Positions 1 through 11,468 of a stretch of DNA of 22,916 nt are shown in pieces; positions within the stretch are counted from its first letter, which is position 1, and every line of letters starts with the position of its first letter. The stretch covers positions 1-22,916 of the forward strand of contig QXVZ01021568.1 of NCBI GenBank assembly GCA_008931825.1, in the 5' to 3' direction. Both the position numbers and the translations under genes were made by a program. The notes under the pieces are model-generated. The model did no database searches and had not been told where the DNA came from. It worked only from the letters and a program-made list of their open reading frames with translations. This DNA is from Phallusia fumigata (Eukaryota > Chordata > Ascidiacea > Phlebobranchia > Ascidiidae).

Positions 1-187
1 CAGTACACAAAATATATTTGCCGGAAGGGCCTGCATAAATTCTACAATGCCTGGTAGCAACAGTTTATTTGTGAAAATTAATGTTGTATGTTTAAAATAT
101 CTACAATCTGTAAAAATTACAATAAAATATTTTTAAATGGAGTTTGTTTAAATAATGCTAAATACTGTCTGTTTTATATCTTTACAG

Positions 188-3100
188 AGAAAGTGAAACA
201 GTAGTCGTTAAATCCTCTCATGTGAATGTGAACAACGAATCAGCAGTTGCTGTCTGTGTTTTGCAAGTTTATCCAATCCAACTCCTCAGTCATTTTATAA
301 TTACTGTGCAATCACCAAATGTAACCTATTCAATGAAAACCAGTATTGTGAATGACCTCCTGCTGGTACTTGCTTTGAAGGGATCAATGATATATTTTTA
401 TGATTTGAATAAGGTCATGTTAAAACACAAATATGCAAAGGAAATTTGCCTTGATCAAAATGTGAGTTTATGTCTGTATGTTTAGTTACATAGCCATGGT
501 AGAACAATTTAATGTGCTTTGTTGCATGAGCCTTACATTAAATGCCATACAGAATAACAGTACTGCCACAAATTTTATACCCAAAAACCACAACAAAAAT
601 ATTTGTTGTTTAATTTTTAAACTTTTTTTATTGAGTTTCTGGGTATTTTAGTTTCAAACCCTCATTGCTTCAGTTTCTAGTCCGCCTGTTTGTGGTAAAC
701 TTTAGACTGTTAGAATGCCTTTGTTTAATATATTTCTTTACTGATAGATACAGTGATCTCAGGTAGTGATTTTCAGGTTATATGCCATCACCATAAATAT
801 CTTTACTACCAGGTGAAGTTACCCTCAAACAATGCCATTTATTCGATTGGAGATCAAAACATTGGGATTCCCTATACCTCAGAACCAGTTCGACTTTTTT
901 CATCAGACTTGCCCATCAGAGATGTTCCCTGTCTCTTTCAAACAACAGCTATTAAACATTCACTTCAGATTGGTGCAGTGCCTATCCATTATTTGGTTCC
1001 TACTAACAAGTCAGGAACGTCTTGGGCTATTCGCAATATCTTAACTGATGCTGAAGTACTTTCTGGCCCATTAGAGGTAAGAATACAAGGTAGATATTCA
1101 AATTAGAAGTTCCATTGGTGCTTTTCGTATTTAATCATAAAACAGCACAATGAAATGATATGATTCTTTCAGTTGCTGATGCAAAAGAAGTAATTTTTGG
1201 AACTTGGTTGAATTTTTTTTAAGCCCGTACCATTGCCTTTTATGCTGTGCAATAACAATGCATGTTTTTTTACTTTTTGGCACAAGGCACATAAAAAAAT
1301 GAAAAAAACGAGGGTATGAACTAATAACTTAAACAACTTTCACAGTGTGAGGAAAAGTGGGATATGTCTCACTGGCAAAGCATTCAATTTACTGCAGACG
1401 ATACTGGAAGATTAGTAAAACAAAATTTGACATCAGTCGACACGCTGTTTTTTCAACCTGAAACACCCGAATCAAACAAACAAGGTTCATTGCTCTTCTG
1501 TTGGTTAAAAAAAATAAACTCCTAACTTTTGTCCGTGGTTGTGATGTTAAAATTGACATCAAAAACACTTTTCTTTGCATGATAACGTTTTCTGTTTGGT
1601 AAAGGGTTTGTTTACTTCATTTTTATCCTTTGAGCTTCCTGGCTAACTACTGTTCCCGTGTATCATTCATAGTTGTTAGTTGGGTTCTACTGGCCTGGAG
1701 CAATCCTGGTTAATTTTCGAGCCTAAGGAAACATGGGTGACCAAGTAATTACACTAGTCCAAGCACTGTTTGCAAATTGGTGAGACCTAGCTTGTAAAAA
1801 CTTAACTGCTGAAGCAGCGATTCCGCGACAAACCCAATTTATCTGGCGAATCTGTGGCAATCTGTTGATTCACAGGTAACATGCAGTCCACTGATATAAA
1901 ATACCGTCTTTGCACTGGTTATTCAATTGATGTCACTCCAAAGCAATACAACACTGAAGATTCGAGAATTAAATGGACTTATCCATCGCTTACTAGTGAA
2001 GAAGGTAAAAGACTTTGTAACTAATAAATATCTTGTCCAGTGCGATCAAAGAAGTGTGTTGCACCTTTGGAAGTTAATTAAACAATTTTAGTCTGGTGGT
2101 TACAGCTGTGCAAAGGGTGTAGAAAATGGTTGATAAAAGGGAAAAACCTCAGCTGGGAACGCATATTGCACGCCTAATCTACAACTAAAACTGTTGCACT
2201 TTTATGAGGCTTTGTTATTTTTCCATTGCGTAAAAATTATTCATACTTCCGGTATTCGTTGCGCCTTCAAGTTATATTGATTGACTACCATGTTAAACCC
2301 GCCTCTATTATTTTCTAAAAAAAGAAATCAAACTACGTTGTGTCGGCTGTTTAATAGGCCCCATCCGTCCCAAACTCAAAGACTGTGACAGGCCACTTTT
2401 GAAATGGTCCTACAAATACAACTTTGCTTGCTATCCAGCTATACAGGATTTAATGGAGAGATTGTTAAGAAAATATAACAATTCTATTTCTAACCGACAC
2501 GTTTAGCTCTGTAGCCTATTGTTGCAAATGCGAACTTGGGTTGTTTGCTTGCATGACTGTGCTGGCCACAACAATCTGCTGACAGGCTGGGTGCGGCAAT
2601 CAAACCGTCTGTTTGAAACCCCTGGTTCAGTTTTTTTATCGTTAAATGCAGTGCAACTGCTGCAACGAGAGCCATAGAGCGTCCGCGTTTAACTGTAAAC
2701 CAGGCTATTACATTTTGTGGCGATCAGCTTACCAAACGCAGATTTACAAAGCAGTGACGTCATCAACATTTGGGCATAATTGTTAAACTGGCACACTGCG
2801 TTAAAAAGTTGCCAACCCCTGGCCTGGTTTAATAAAATAATAAAGACGAAATATTCGCATTTAACGCGACGGCCAATAAAAAAAACGCCGTCTTCCATTG
2901 TATATGTCAGAGTTCAATTTCCATTTTGAACAGCCTTAGATATAGTTTTCTATGTTCTCAGAAAATTGTATTCTTCCACTTTCACTGGCCGATCTATCGC
3001 TCAGGACAATGCTTCATTTTTGGGAGCTAAAGTTACCAGAGCACTTTCTGTACAGCTTATCCTGCGCATGCTGTGACGTCATCGGGCCGATTGGTGCGTC

Positions 3101-3786
3101 GGCCTAGGCCACTGGCCTACGTAGGATCCACTGGGACGGCCGATCCCGTGCGCCACATTCTGGTGTGTGTTGAAACCGAAGTTCAATTAAACTTGATTGT
3201 TTTGCTGTACTACAGACCTGCTGGAAGAGTGAGGCCAGGGTGGGGTAAGTTTAAGCTGCAGGTAGTTAAAATGCTTTTCACGCGGCGATTGTGGCTACCA
3301 AGTGACATAAAGAGTATATCTGCGGTCTCTATTCAATAGTTACTAGGTAAAACTCGCTAATTTTCCGCACCAAAACCGCTTCAACTAAGCGGATATTTGT
3401 GTCATGAACAAAAAAATACACCGCCAGGCCTAGATGGCCAATCACTATAAAAGGGATCTTTCCTTGCATTTTCAGGGTTGCAATTCATATTTGTACAAAC
3501 GTTTGGTATTACCACAGTCAAAAATATTTATGCAGAGCACGAGGATGCTGGTTCAGAGTTGGTCGTTTCAATATTTGATGCATTGTTTGGAAAATGGATG
3601 GCGACTTACCTATTAGAGTGCGATGTGTCACCTTGTGACAGAGATTCGATGTCAATCATGGTTGATGAGGACACCATAGTCTTCACCAGATTGCCTGCCG
3701 TTGACCAGAGAATTCACTACAAAATATTTAGACTAAATCGACGTTATGGTGGCTCGGCAGTGTTGCATGATTTTTCGCATCGATAA
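188..3786 (+). CDS. DCAF17: DCAF17-like protein (CUL4-DDB1 substrate receptor), 3' part, five exons
   Basis: Coding exons are read at 188-461, 813-1076, 1346-1484, 1876-2004 and 3476-3786; the 5' exons lie before the window. Phases join cleanly (0, 0, 1, 1) and give about 371 aa, against roughly 520 aa for the whole vertebrate protein. Recognition rests on collinear similarity to DCAF17: a VVVKSS block like vertebrate VIAVKSA, a hydrophobic beta-rich stretch, then GIPYTSEP, DVPCLF and QIGAVPIHYLV, which match GIPCN, DMPPLLF and QIGGHPWHYIV in order, then a W-rich exon with TADDTGRLV like HPDASGRII. Family knowledge: DCAF17 is a nuclear/nucleolar adaptor that presents substrates to the CRL4 ubiquitin ligase. 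Exon 2 is taken from 813 rather than the in-frame upstream sequence because AG at 811-812 restores phase 0. The exon 3 donor (G|GTTCAT) is weak. The C-terminus is uncertain: an alternative last exon at 3814-3899 also keeps frame. Confidence 0.8.
2005..3475 (+). other. Large last intron of the DCAF17-like gene, with repeat remnants and a GC-rich patch
   Basis: This 1,471 bp intron is several times longer than its neighbours. It holds two hAT-like terminal sequences read on the minus strand (CAGGGGTTGGCAAC from 2821 down to 2808, and CAGGGGTTTCAAAC from 2624 down to 2611). It also has two copies of the 11-mer gtgacgtcatc (2754-2764 and 3073-3083) and a CpG-rich patch at about 3061-3250. Its open frames (for example 2490-2675 minus and 3073-3339 plus) show no family resemblance that I recognise. 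Confidence 0.6.
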
Positions 3787-3899
3787 TAGTTTTCTAAAAG
3801 TTGGTTTTTATAGTCACCATTTTTGGAAATCGTGTTGTCATTGCACAAGACGCTGAGCTGTCAGTGGATGACATTGATAGTTTTGGAAGATGCCGATAA

Positions 3900-4336
3900 A
3901 CTTGGTTTAGTTTACATTTTTAAGTTTTCGATTGAAAAATGCCCGTAATTGATTATTAGCCCTTAAACGTTCGGCTTCTTTATGATCCATCTGGCCCCAC
4001 TGTAGATGATAAGCAAAACATAAAAAGCTACAAGCAGAGGTTGTATTACTTCGCTGCGTTGGACGATCAATGTTTCAATCCCTGTTTTTTCCCGATTTTT
4101 TTGTGTTTTAAAACAAAAATGACCACAGTGCCACAATAAATGATACTGCATTGGTCCGGATTTGTTTAAAAATTAGGAACACGTATCGATAGATGTTCAG
4201 CGTCAGTTTCGCATCGTCAATAAGTTGAGCGTGGTTTTTGTTTTTTAGCAATTGTACCACAGGAATTCTTATTTATTTGGACATAGATAGTATAACGTGA
4301 AAGTTGGGTGGAAGCCGTTACGAAGTTGTGGACAAG
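3900..4336 (+). other. Spacer between DCAF17-like and SEC22B genes, with the SEC22B 5' leader
   Basis: No open frame here looks coding. The distal part starts the duplicated block (from 4159) and contains the leader of the first SEC22B exon copy. A T-rich tract ends in AG at 4247-4248, about 89 bases before the ATG. It has no obvious partner donor upstream, so it could be a 5' UTR intron acceptor or a spliced-leader acceptor; ascidians use SL trans-splicing. No canonical AATAAA was seen just after the DCAF17-like stop. Confidence 0.4.
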
Positions 4337-4816
4337 ATGGTGCTTCTTACAATGATTGCGCGAGTCAGGGATGGTTTACCTCTTGCAGCGTCTATGCAAG
4401 AGGACGAACAGGTAAACACGTGAAAACAGTATTTTAAACGAAAGCTGCACAGTTGCAATTTTAAAACTGTAAGTGCTGTGATAGACTTTTTTGTAGGGTC
4501 CTCTAAATTATCTTTAAATTGAAAACAGCGTCGTTTAAAGATGCTATATATCTTTACTTGATTTTATGCATTGGTGATCCAATATTTCCCACATGTGAAT
4601 GCAAAACTTGAAATCCATGTGCAAAGCACTCTGTGTGCAACACAACAGTGTTTGTACACTTTGACAAATTAAGATAAACAATCAAACCCAATTTAAGCAC
4701 CTAATATTTACATGTTAACATAGTTGGTATTTTCACTGAGTAACCTAAGTTACCACTGTTAATCAAGTTTGTTTTCAAAATTTTTCGAATGCTAACCCTA
4801 TGTTATCAGACTCATG
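4159..4816 (+). repeat. First copy of a ~658 bp direct duplication containing SEC22B exon 1
   Basis: This block is nearly the same as 4818-5474; the two are separated only by one N at 4817. Both copies contain the SEC22B leader, the ATG exon (4337-4411 here, 4996-5070 in the second copy) and the start of intron 1, and both end in ttatcagactcatg. They differ by scattered substitutions and small indels. The coding exon differs by one silent change (AGG versus CGG, both Arg). This is what two alleles of a highly polymorphic animal would look like when placed end to end by an assembler, so this copy is probably not a separate genomic exon. Confidence 0.85.
4337..4411 (+). pseudogene. Extra copy of SEC22B first coding exon (probable assembly duplicate)
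   Basis: The exon is intact. It encodes the same 25 residues ([10 protein letters not shown], then [15 protein letters not shown]) as the exon at 4996-5070 and has the same GTAAAC donor. It lies in the upstream half of the direct duplication. It carries no disabling change, so 'pseudogene' is only the closest label: it is most likely a second haplotype of one exon. If the duplication were real, this would be an alternative first exon giving an identical protein. Confidence 0.7.
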
Positions 4817-4817
4817 N

Positions 4818-5474
4818 GATTTGTTTAAAAATTATGAACACGTATCGAAAGATGCTCGGCGTCAGTTTCGCATTGTCAATAGGTTGAGCGTGGTTTTTGT
4901 TTTTTAGCAACTGTACCACAGGAGTTCTCATTTATTTGGACATAGATAGTATAACGTGAAAGTAGGGTGGAAGCAGTTACGAAGTTGTGGACAAGATGGT
5001 GCTTCTTACAATGATTGCGCGAGTCCGGGATGGTTTACCTCTTGCAGCGTCTATGCAAGAGGACGAACAGGTAAACACGTGAAAAAAGTATTTTAAACGA
5101 AAGCTGCACAGTTTCAATTTTAAAACTGTAAGTGCTGTGATAGGCTTTTTTGTAGGGTCCTCTAAATTATCTTGAAATTGAAAACAGCGTCGTTTAATGA
5201 TGCCATATATCTTAACTTGATTTTATGCATTGTTGATCCAATATTTCCCACATGTGAATGCAAAACTTGAAATCCATGTACAAAGCACGCATGCAACACA
5301 ACAGTGTTAGTGCAGTTTGACAAATTAAGATAAACAATCAAACCCAATTTAAGCATCAAATATTTACATATTAACATAGTTGGTATTTTCACTGAGTCAC
5401 CTAAGTTACCACTGTTAATCAAGTTTTTTTTGCAAAATTTTATCGAATGCTAACCCTATGTTATCAGACTCATG
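4818..5474 (+). repeat. Second copy of the SEC22B exon 1 duplication
   Basis: This is the partner of 4159-4816, beginning directly after the N at 4817. It is contiguous with exon 2 of the gene, so it is the copy used here for the SEC22B model. Differences from the first copy include agg/atg near the start and a few-base deletion near 5290. Confidence 0.85.
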
Positions 5475-7112
5475 ACATGTTTTAAATCATATCAGTTTGT
5501 GTCAAACAAATCTTACCTTTGTTTTCAGACTGGAAGAAGTTTAACAGAATACCAAAATCAAGCAAAACTGTTATTCAGAAAGCTCAACAATCAAAGTCCT
5601 GATCGTTGCACTATTGAAACTGGGAAACTGTTATTTCAGTATGTTTGTTTGACCTTTTTTATTTAATATAAATCTTACATCACCTGGGACGTTTTATAAC
5701 CAAATTTTGTTTTTAGTTATTTGATTGACCAAAACATTTGTTACCTCGTTTTGTGTGAGGCGTCATTTAGCAAAAAACTTGCGTTTTCGTTTTTGGAGGA
5801 NAACTGGGAAACTGTTATTTCAGTATGTTTGTTTGACCTTTTTTATTTAATATAAATCTTACATCACCTGGGACGTTTTATAACCAAATTTTGTTTTTAG
5901 TTATTTGATTGACCAAAACATTTGTTACCTCGTTTTGTGTGAGGCGTCATTTAGCAAAAAACTTGCGTTTTCGTTTTTGGAGGAATTGTCTTCTGAATTC
6001 TTTGTTCAGTATGGAAACCGAGTGGACAGCGTATCACGACCTTATGCATTTATTGAGTTTGGTAAGTGTTAGTACAGTACACTTTGTGAAGTAAAAAACT
6101 TCATTCTAAAACTTCATTTCTGCACGTAATGCTTTGGCTGATTTTGTTTCTTGCCTTGGTTAGGGCTATCTGCATAGACAAACAGTAAAATTTTAAAGGC
6201 ATTGAGATGTTATTATTGCTGGCAGCAACTATTGTTAGAACTGTACTTAATTCCTTGGTGTTTTACACTTGTGAAAAATTAAAGTACTGTGTTGCTTGTT
6301 TGTTTGTTAAGTACAATAAATTGTTTCTTAAAACATTTTTATGTTGTGCTTATTTCCCTCACTGTGTCATTGTTACTGCCAACCAATTTGTTTCCTCTTA
6401 TAACACTCCAGTGTTGCCTACAATTATCACACAGCGATGGTAGCCAAACCTACTTTAACTTAACTTCTTAAACCGATCTGCTTTTTCACTACACTTCGAC
6501 TAAAGTATTTATGCTTAAAATCTCAGATACTTACATGCAAAAAACAAAAAAGACTTACACTGACACAAGAGCGAGAAGAAATTTAAGTCTTGTGTCGTCC
6601 GAGTTACAAGATGTACAAAGAATCATGGTTTCAAACATTGATGATGTTCTTCAACGAGGTGTAGCCTTATCTGGTAAATAAATAATTGTTGTAATATTTG
6701 TTTGTCATAGCACTTGCTGCAAACATGGTAATGTTGGAACTCTTTGTGACCAACATGCTGATATTGGGTAAATCCTAGAATGTTGCTTTATTTTTGTTCA
6801 TTTATTAACAACTGAGTAGTCAGTGATATTTTTCGGACCCAAGACATGGATTTTACTTCTCTATGCTTCATCTCTAGTTTACCTTTGCCATTCTGTATTT
6901 TGTGTGTGACTCACCCTTGGCAATATCAAAGCATAACTTCCTATCTTTTCATTTCAGAGCTTGGAGATAAGGCAAGCAACCTTGCAAGTTTGTCAAAGAA
7001 ATACAAACAAGATGCTCACTACCTTAACCTACGGTCTTCATATGCTAAAATTGCAGCCATTGTCATCGTTCTTGTTGTAGCTTTCCTATATATTCGATAT
7101 TGGTGGCTTTAA
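4996..7112 (+). CDS. SEC22B: SEC22B-type vesicle R-SNARE, complete, five coding exons
   Basis: Exons 4996-5070, 5529-5638, 5901-6061, 6527-6673 and 6958-7112 join in phase to 215 aa, the usual Sec22b length. The protein starts [10 protein letters not shown] and follows vertebrate SEC22B almost residue by residue. It has an N-terminal longin domain (about 1-120, with [16 protein letters not shown]), then an R-SNARE motif (about 130-190, [10 protein letters not shown], zero-layer Arg159 in VLQRG), then a C-terminal membrane anchor (about 195-215, ending YIRYWWL). Family knowledge: Sec22b is a tail-anchored SNARE for ER-Golgi traffic and is also used in ER-plasma membrane and autophagosome steps. 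A polyadenylation signal AATAAA lies at 7259-7264. Intron 2 contains the artefactual repeat around the N at 5801, and exon 1 is also duplicated upstream. Identification is near certain; only the assembly around it is doubtful. Confidence 0.96.
5618..5800 (+). repeat. First copy of a 183 bp exact direct repeat at the SEC22B exon 2/3 junction
   Basis: Positions 5618-5800 and 5802-5984 are identical by eye across all 183 bases and are separated only by the N at 5801. The repeat covers the last 21 bases of exon 2, all of intron 2 and the first 84 bases of exon 3. The first exon 3 copy (5717-5800) is cut off at the N. Read literally, intron 2 would have to skip a truncated exon; removing one copy gives an ordinary gene. 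This is almost certainly an unresolved contig overlap. Confidence 0.9.
5802..5984 (+). repeat. Second copy of the 183 bp exact repeat
   Basis: This is the partner of 5618-5800. It carries the duplicated tail of exon 2 at its left end and runs into the complete exon 3 (5901-6061), which continues uninterrupted to the GTAAGT donor at 6062. Confidence 0.9.
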
Positions 7113-7258
7113 AAAGCTGCCCTGTTTTCGTTTTTTTTATTTTACTTTGAGAAGAAGTTTTAAGGTTGCCAGTTAACGGGGGTAATTCCCCAAGAGTGTG
7201 AAACACAGCGTGGTGATATTTTTGTCCAGAAACGAAAAGCGCTCTATGTTTTCTGTGC

Positions 7259-7264
7259 AATAAA
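7259..7264 (+). promoter_or_regulatory. Polyadenylation signal of SEC22B
   Basis: A canonical AATAAA lies 147 bases after the SEC22B stop, giving a short 3' UTR. Confidence 0.6.
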
Positions 7265-8062
7265 TGGCTGTATTGTGAAACAAGGGCCAGTCTTAATCTG
7301 GTGTCCTTCACTTCTTTGCTCACAACCAGTTGACTGCCGTTGATATGGTGGCATACTAAATACAACACAGTTATTTTGGAACAAAATTACAAATCATAAA
7401 GTTACTACTTTATGAAGTTTACATTTTTAGTAACTTTGTTCCTGTTGGTCAGTTCTTACTATTATGTTTATTATTTGCAACTACCAATAAATGTGGCTTT
7501 TTGTCCTGCAAATTATAGCAAACAGCATTCTGCCACCAGTGCAAGTTTTGTTGTTGCACCAAAGGTCTTAGTTCGAAGACCCTCAAAGATGATGTATTCA
7601 AATCTTAATACAATCTGGCTTGCTTATGATGCTATGATACTAGTTTTTATTCTGGACATCTGTTTTCATCCAAAACTATAAAATACTTTTTCATTCACGG
7701 GGTTGTTGAAGTTTAATTACACTCCAGGTGAAAAAAATTGTGTATCCATCATGAAGGCAAGCACACAACTAAGACCAAACCTACATTTTTGGCACGAGCT
7801 GCACTACAATGTATGCAATAACCAAATTATAAAAATGGCAATAACGAGTAAACATCATTGTTGCTGACAGCTTGTGTAATGGAAAATATTTGTTTTAAAC
7901 TTTGTGCAAAGTGTTCTGCAATGTATGAGAAATGAGGTCAAGAGTTCTATGATGCCAAAAGGTGAAAGAACACTGCCCTAAGCAGAGTTTTTGAAACATG
8001 TAGAGTTGAGCATATGTAATGTCTAACAGATCTAGTATGGCACCCAGCTTTGCAAGTGATCT
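7265..8062. other. Convergent 3' spacer between SEC22B and RPS5
   Basis: This is AT-rich spacer between two genes that end toward each other. The only sizeable open frame that starts with ATG is 7412-7681 (+), 89 aa. It has a hydrophobic leader-like N-terminus (MKFTFLVTLFLLVSS) but no recognised domain and no splice partner, and I do not call it a gene. No RNA gene or repeat was recognised. Confidence 0.5.
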
Positions 8063-8068
8063 TTTATT
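8063..8068 (-). promoter_or_regulatory. Polyadenylation signal of RPS5
   Basis: Read on the minus strand this is AATAAA, about 24 bases beyond the RPS5 stop codon. The very short 3' UTR is typical of ribosomal protein mRNAs. Confidence 0.7.
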
Positions 8069-8091
8069 TGCATCAAATGAAGTCGCAAATT

Positions 8092-9581
<1,490 letters not shown>

Positions 9582-9799
9582 CTGAACAACACAAGTGTTC
9601 ATCAGTTTTTTAATGTTTACAAATATTGTTAGTTTTTCCCAAAAATATTTAACAAAACGTTAAGGAAGTGATGTGATTTAAAAACATATTACAGGCCTTC
9701 AACGGTCCTTGACAAGTTTGTCGGTATTCGATTTGTAATTAATTGCGTTTTTTGCACAATAATCTGCCTCTTGGGTTAGAATTAAATAAATAAGCTTAC

Positions 9800-9832
9800 T
9801 ATGGCCTGAGGTTGAGTTCCCTGCAGAAAAAG
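9800..9832 (-). promoter_or_regulatory. Non-coding first exon of RPS5 with 5' TOP-like start
   Basis: On the minus strand a pyrimidine run CTTTTTC begins at 9832, and the sequence continues about 33 bases to a GTAAGC donor at 9799-9794. The next good acceptor, TTGTTCAG, lies exactly before the RPS5 ATG at 9581. A transcription start within a C-plus-pyrimidine tract (a TOP motif) is the hallmark of ribosomal protein genes and links their translation to mTOR signalling. The start at 9832 is inferred from the motif, not measured. Confidence 0.65.
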
Positions 9833-11468
9833 AACGACTCCTTCATTTTGCCAGCGCACGTTAATTACTACCACACGCGGCGCTTATGTGTAATGTTTTT
9901 TTTTCTGTTTGGGGAGCGTACGATGTATTTCACCACAAGTTTTCTTTCACATAAGGCGATTTTAGAAATATCTGTTTAGACAAATTCGTCGTTTGGTCCA
10001 TTTTATAGTTGTGCGCGCCACGTACCTCGTTGCGAAGGGCGTACTGAAACTTGTGATGATTTTTGCCGCCGTACCAACGTACCGTACTCCCACTCTTTGC
10101 CCCTGTGGAGTCTTTTGTGACAAAGAATATCCTAATAAAATTAGATCTGCGCACGAGACATATGGATGTTTTTTATCCGTTGTTGGGGGCGGTTTTTGAA
10201 ACCAAATTGACTGCACATAGTTTGATAGGAAATCCGCTTTATATGAAAACTCCAGAAAGTACAAAGCAAGCTTTCAAAGGATATTTGACAATGACACTCT
10301 AAAAAAAACAATGTTAGGTACAGCGTAATTCTTTTCTTTTCTTTTCTTGGTTGTTGAACAGTGAGCACATTTGCATTGAACTTCAAACCTGTGACCGCTA
10401 CCAACACAACGGAATTCTCCATAAAAATATTCCAATAAAGCCGAACATGTTTTGACGGTTTCCAAACACCTCTGCGTAGAGCCTTATTTTTTCGTAGCAA
10501 CGGGTAGAGCAGACATGGGTATTATACAGCCCTTAGTTAATTCTGACTTGCCTGTTTAAGCTAAGCTGGTAATTACAAAATTTTACCAGCTTGTCAAAAC
10601 AATGTTATTTGCAGTTAATATCATGCAGAATTGAGTTTAGCCTTTTGGCCGGCCTTCGCAATATGTTCTGTTTCTCATAGAGCCCCATGGAATATATATT
10701 TGCTCACCCTTGGATTAGAGGATACTTTTAACGAATTAAAAAACTCGAATACAGTGACAGAAAAGTTACACATGTCTAAATGAAAGGCGAAAGAACATTT
10801 TTGAAATAGATTTCTTGTCTACTTGCTTTTAACGGATTAAAAATTTGAGCGAGTGAATAACTTTGGATAGGAAATGGTATGTAGGCTAATTCGATTTTAT
10901 TTGAAAGGACCGTTCGGTTGGTAAGCACAAATATACTCAAGTTATATAGATATCAAACCCTGCTCCGATATAATGAAACTTATGTACACACTTTTAAAAG
11001 TGGCAAAACATTCAACAAAGGATTTTCGACAATGGTTGATGTCGTCGGGTGAAAGCATATTTAGTTTGCCTGGATATTTTACAATGAACACATTTGCATT
11101 GAAGTTCGTATAGGCGTTATTTTGTATTGGCTGTGGCCTGCTGTACCTATGCGCTGTTGTGAATAGTGACAACGAAAGAACGTTACGAAAAGGTTCTGTT
11201 CCAGTGGTAGTATGTTGTGTCTAACAGGGGTAAAACCGCAACCGTGGGGGTATTTCTTTTTACAAAAAACTGGGTGTCACATGGAAGTCTAGGGCGATTT
11301 AGTTTAGTGATCCGTAAATTACGAGATGAAGATCGTTGCATTTGTACGTTGTTTACCAAGTGGTTTTTGTACATATCGACTGTACATGTTTACAGTGATG
11401 TTTGTGTAACTAATTATTATCATAAAAACCATGAAAATGACAAAGCAACTAAAGCACGGAACACAAAA
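9833..11468. other. Divergent spacer between RPS5 and the kinase-TPR gene
   Basis: This 1.6 kb holds the upstream regions of two genes facing away from each other. Open frames on both strands at about 9930-10500 have no recognisable domain. There is a CTTTT-type microsatellite at about 10332-10349. The short phrase cacatttgcattgaa recurs at about 10367 and 11089, suggesting an old dispersed repeat. The frame leading into the kinase ATG stays open back to 11217, so further 5' coding sequence is possible. Confidence 0.5.

Noticed and set aside
753..812. In-frame upstream extension of DCAF17-like exon 2
   Set aside because: Neither AG before it restores the phase left by the previous exon, while the AG at 811-812 does, and the extra residues have no counterpart in the vertebrate protein.
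3206..3246. Possible small exon flanked by ctacag and gtaagt in the DCAF17 intron
   Set aside because: At about 29 bases it would break the frame between exons that already join in phase and align with DCAF17 without a gap.
5162..5422. 86-codon minus-strand open frame in SEC22B intron 1
   Set aside because: It has no recognisable domain and lies in a duplicated intron.
7412..7681. 89-codon plus-strand frame with a signal-peptide-like start
   Set aside because: The hydrophobic leader is what AT-rich, T-rich DNA often encodes. There is no domain, splice partner or nearby polyadenylation signal to support a gene.
9930..10500. Overlapping open frames on both strands (up to 119 codons)
   Set aside because: They overlap each other in several frames, lack known motifs and have no consistent splice sites.
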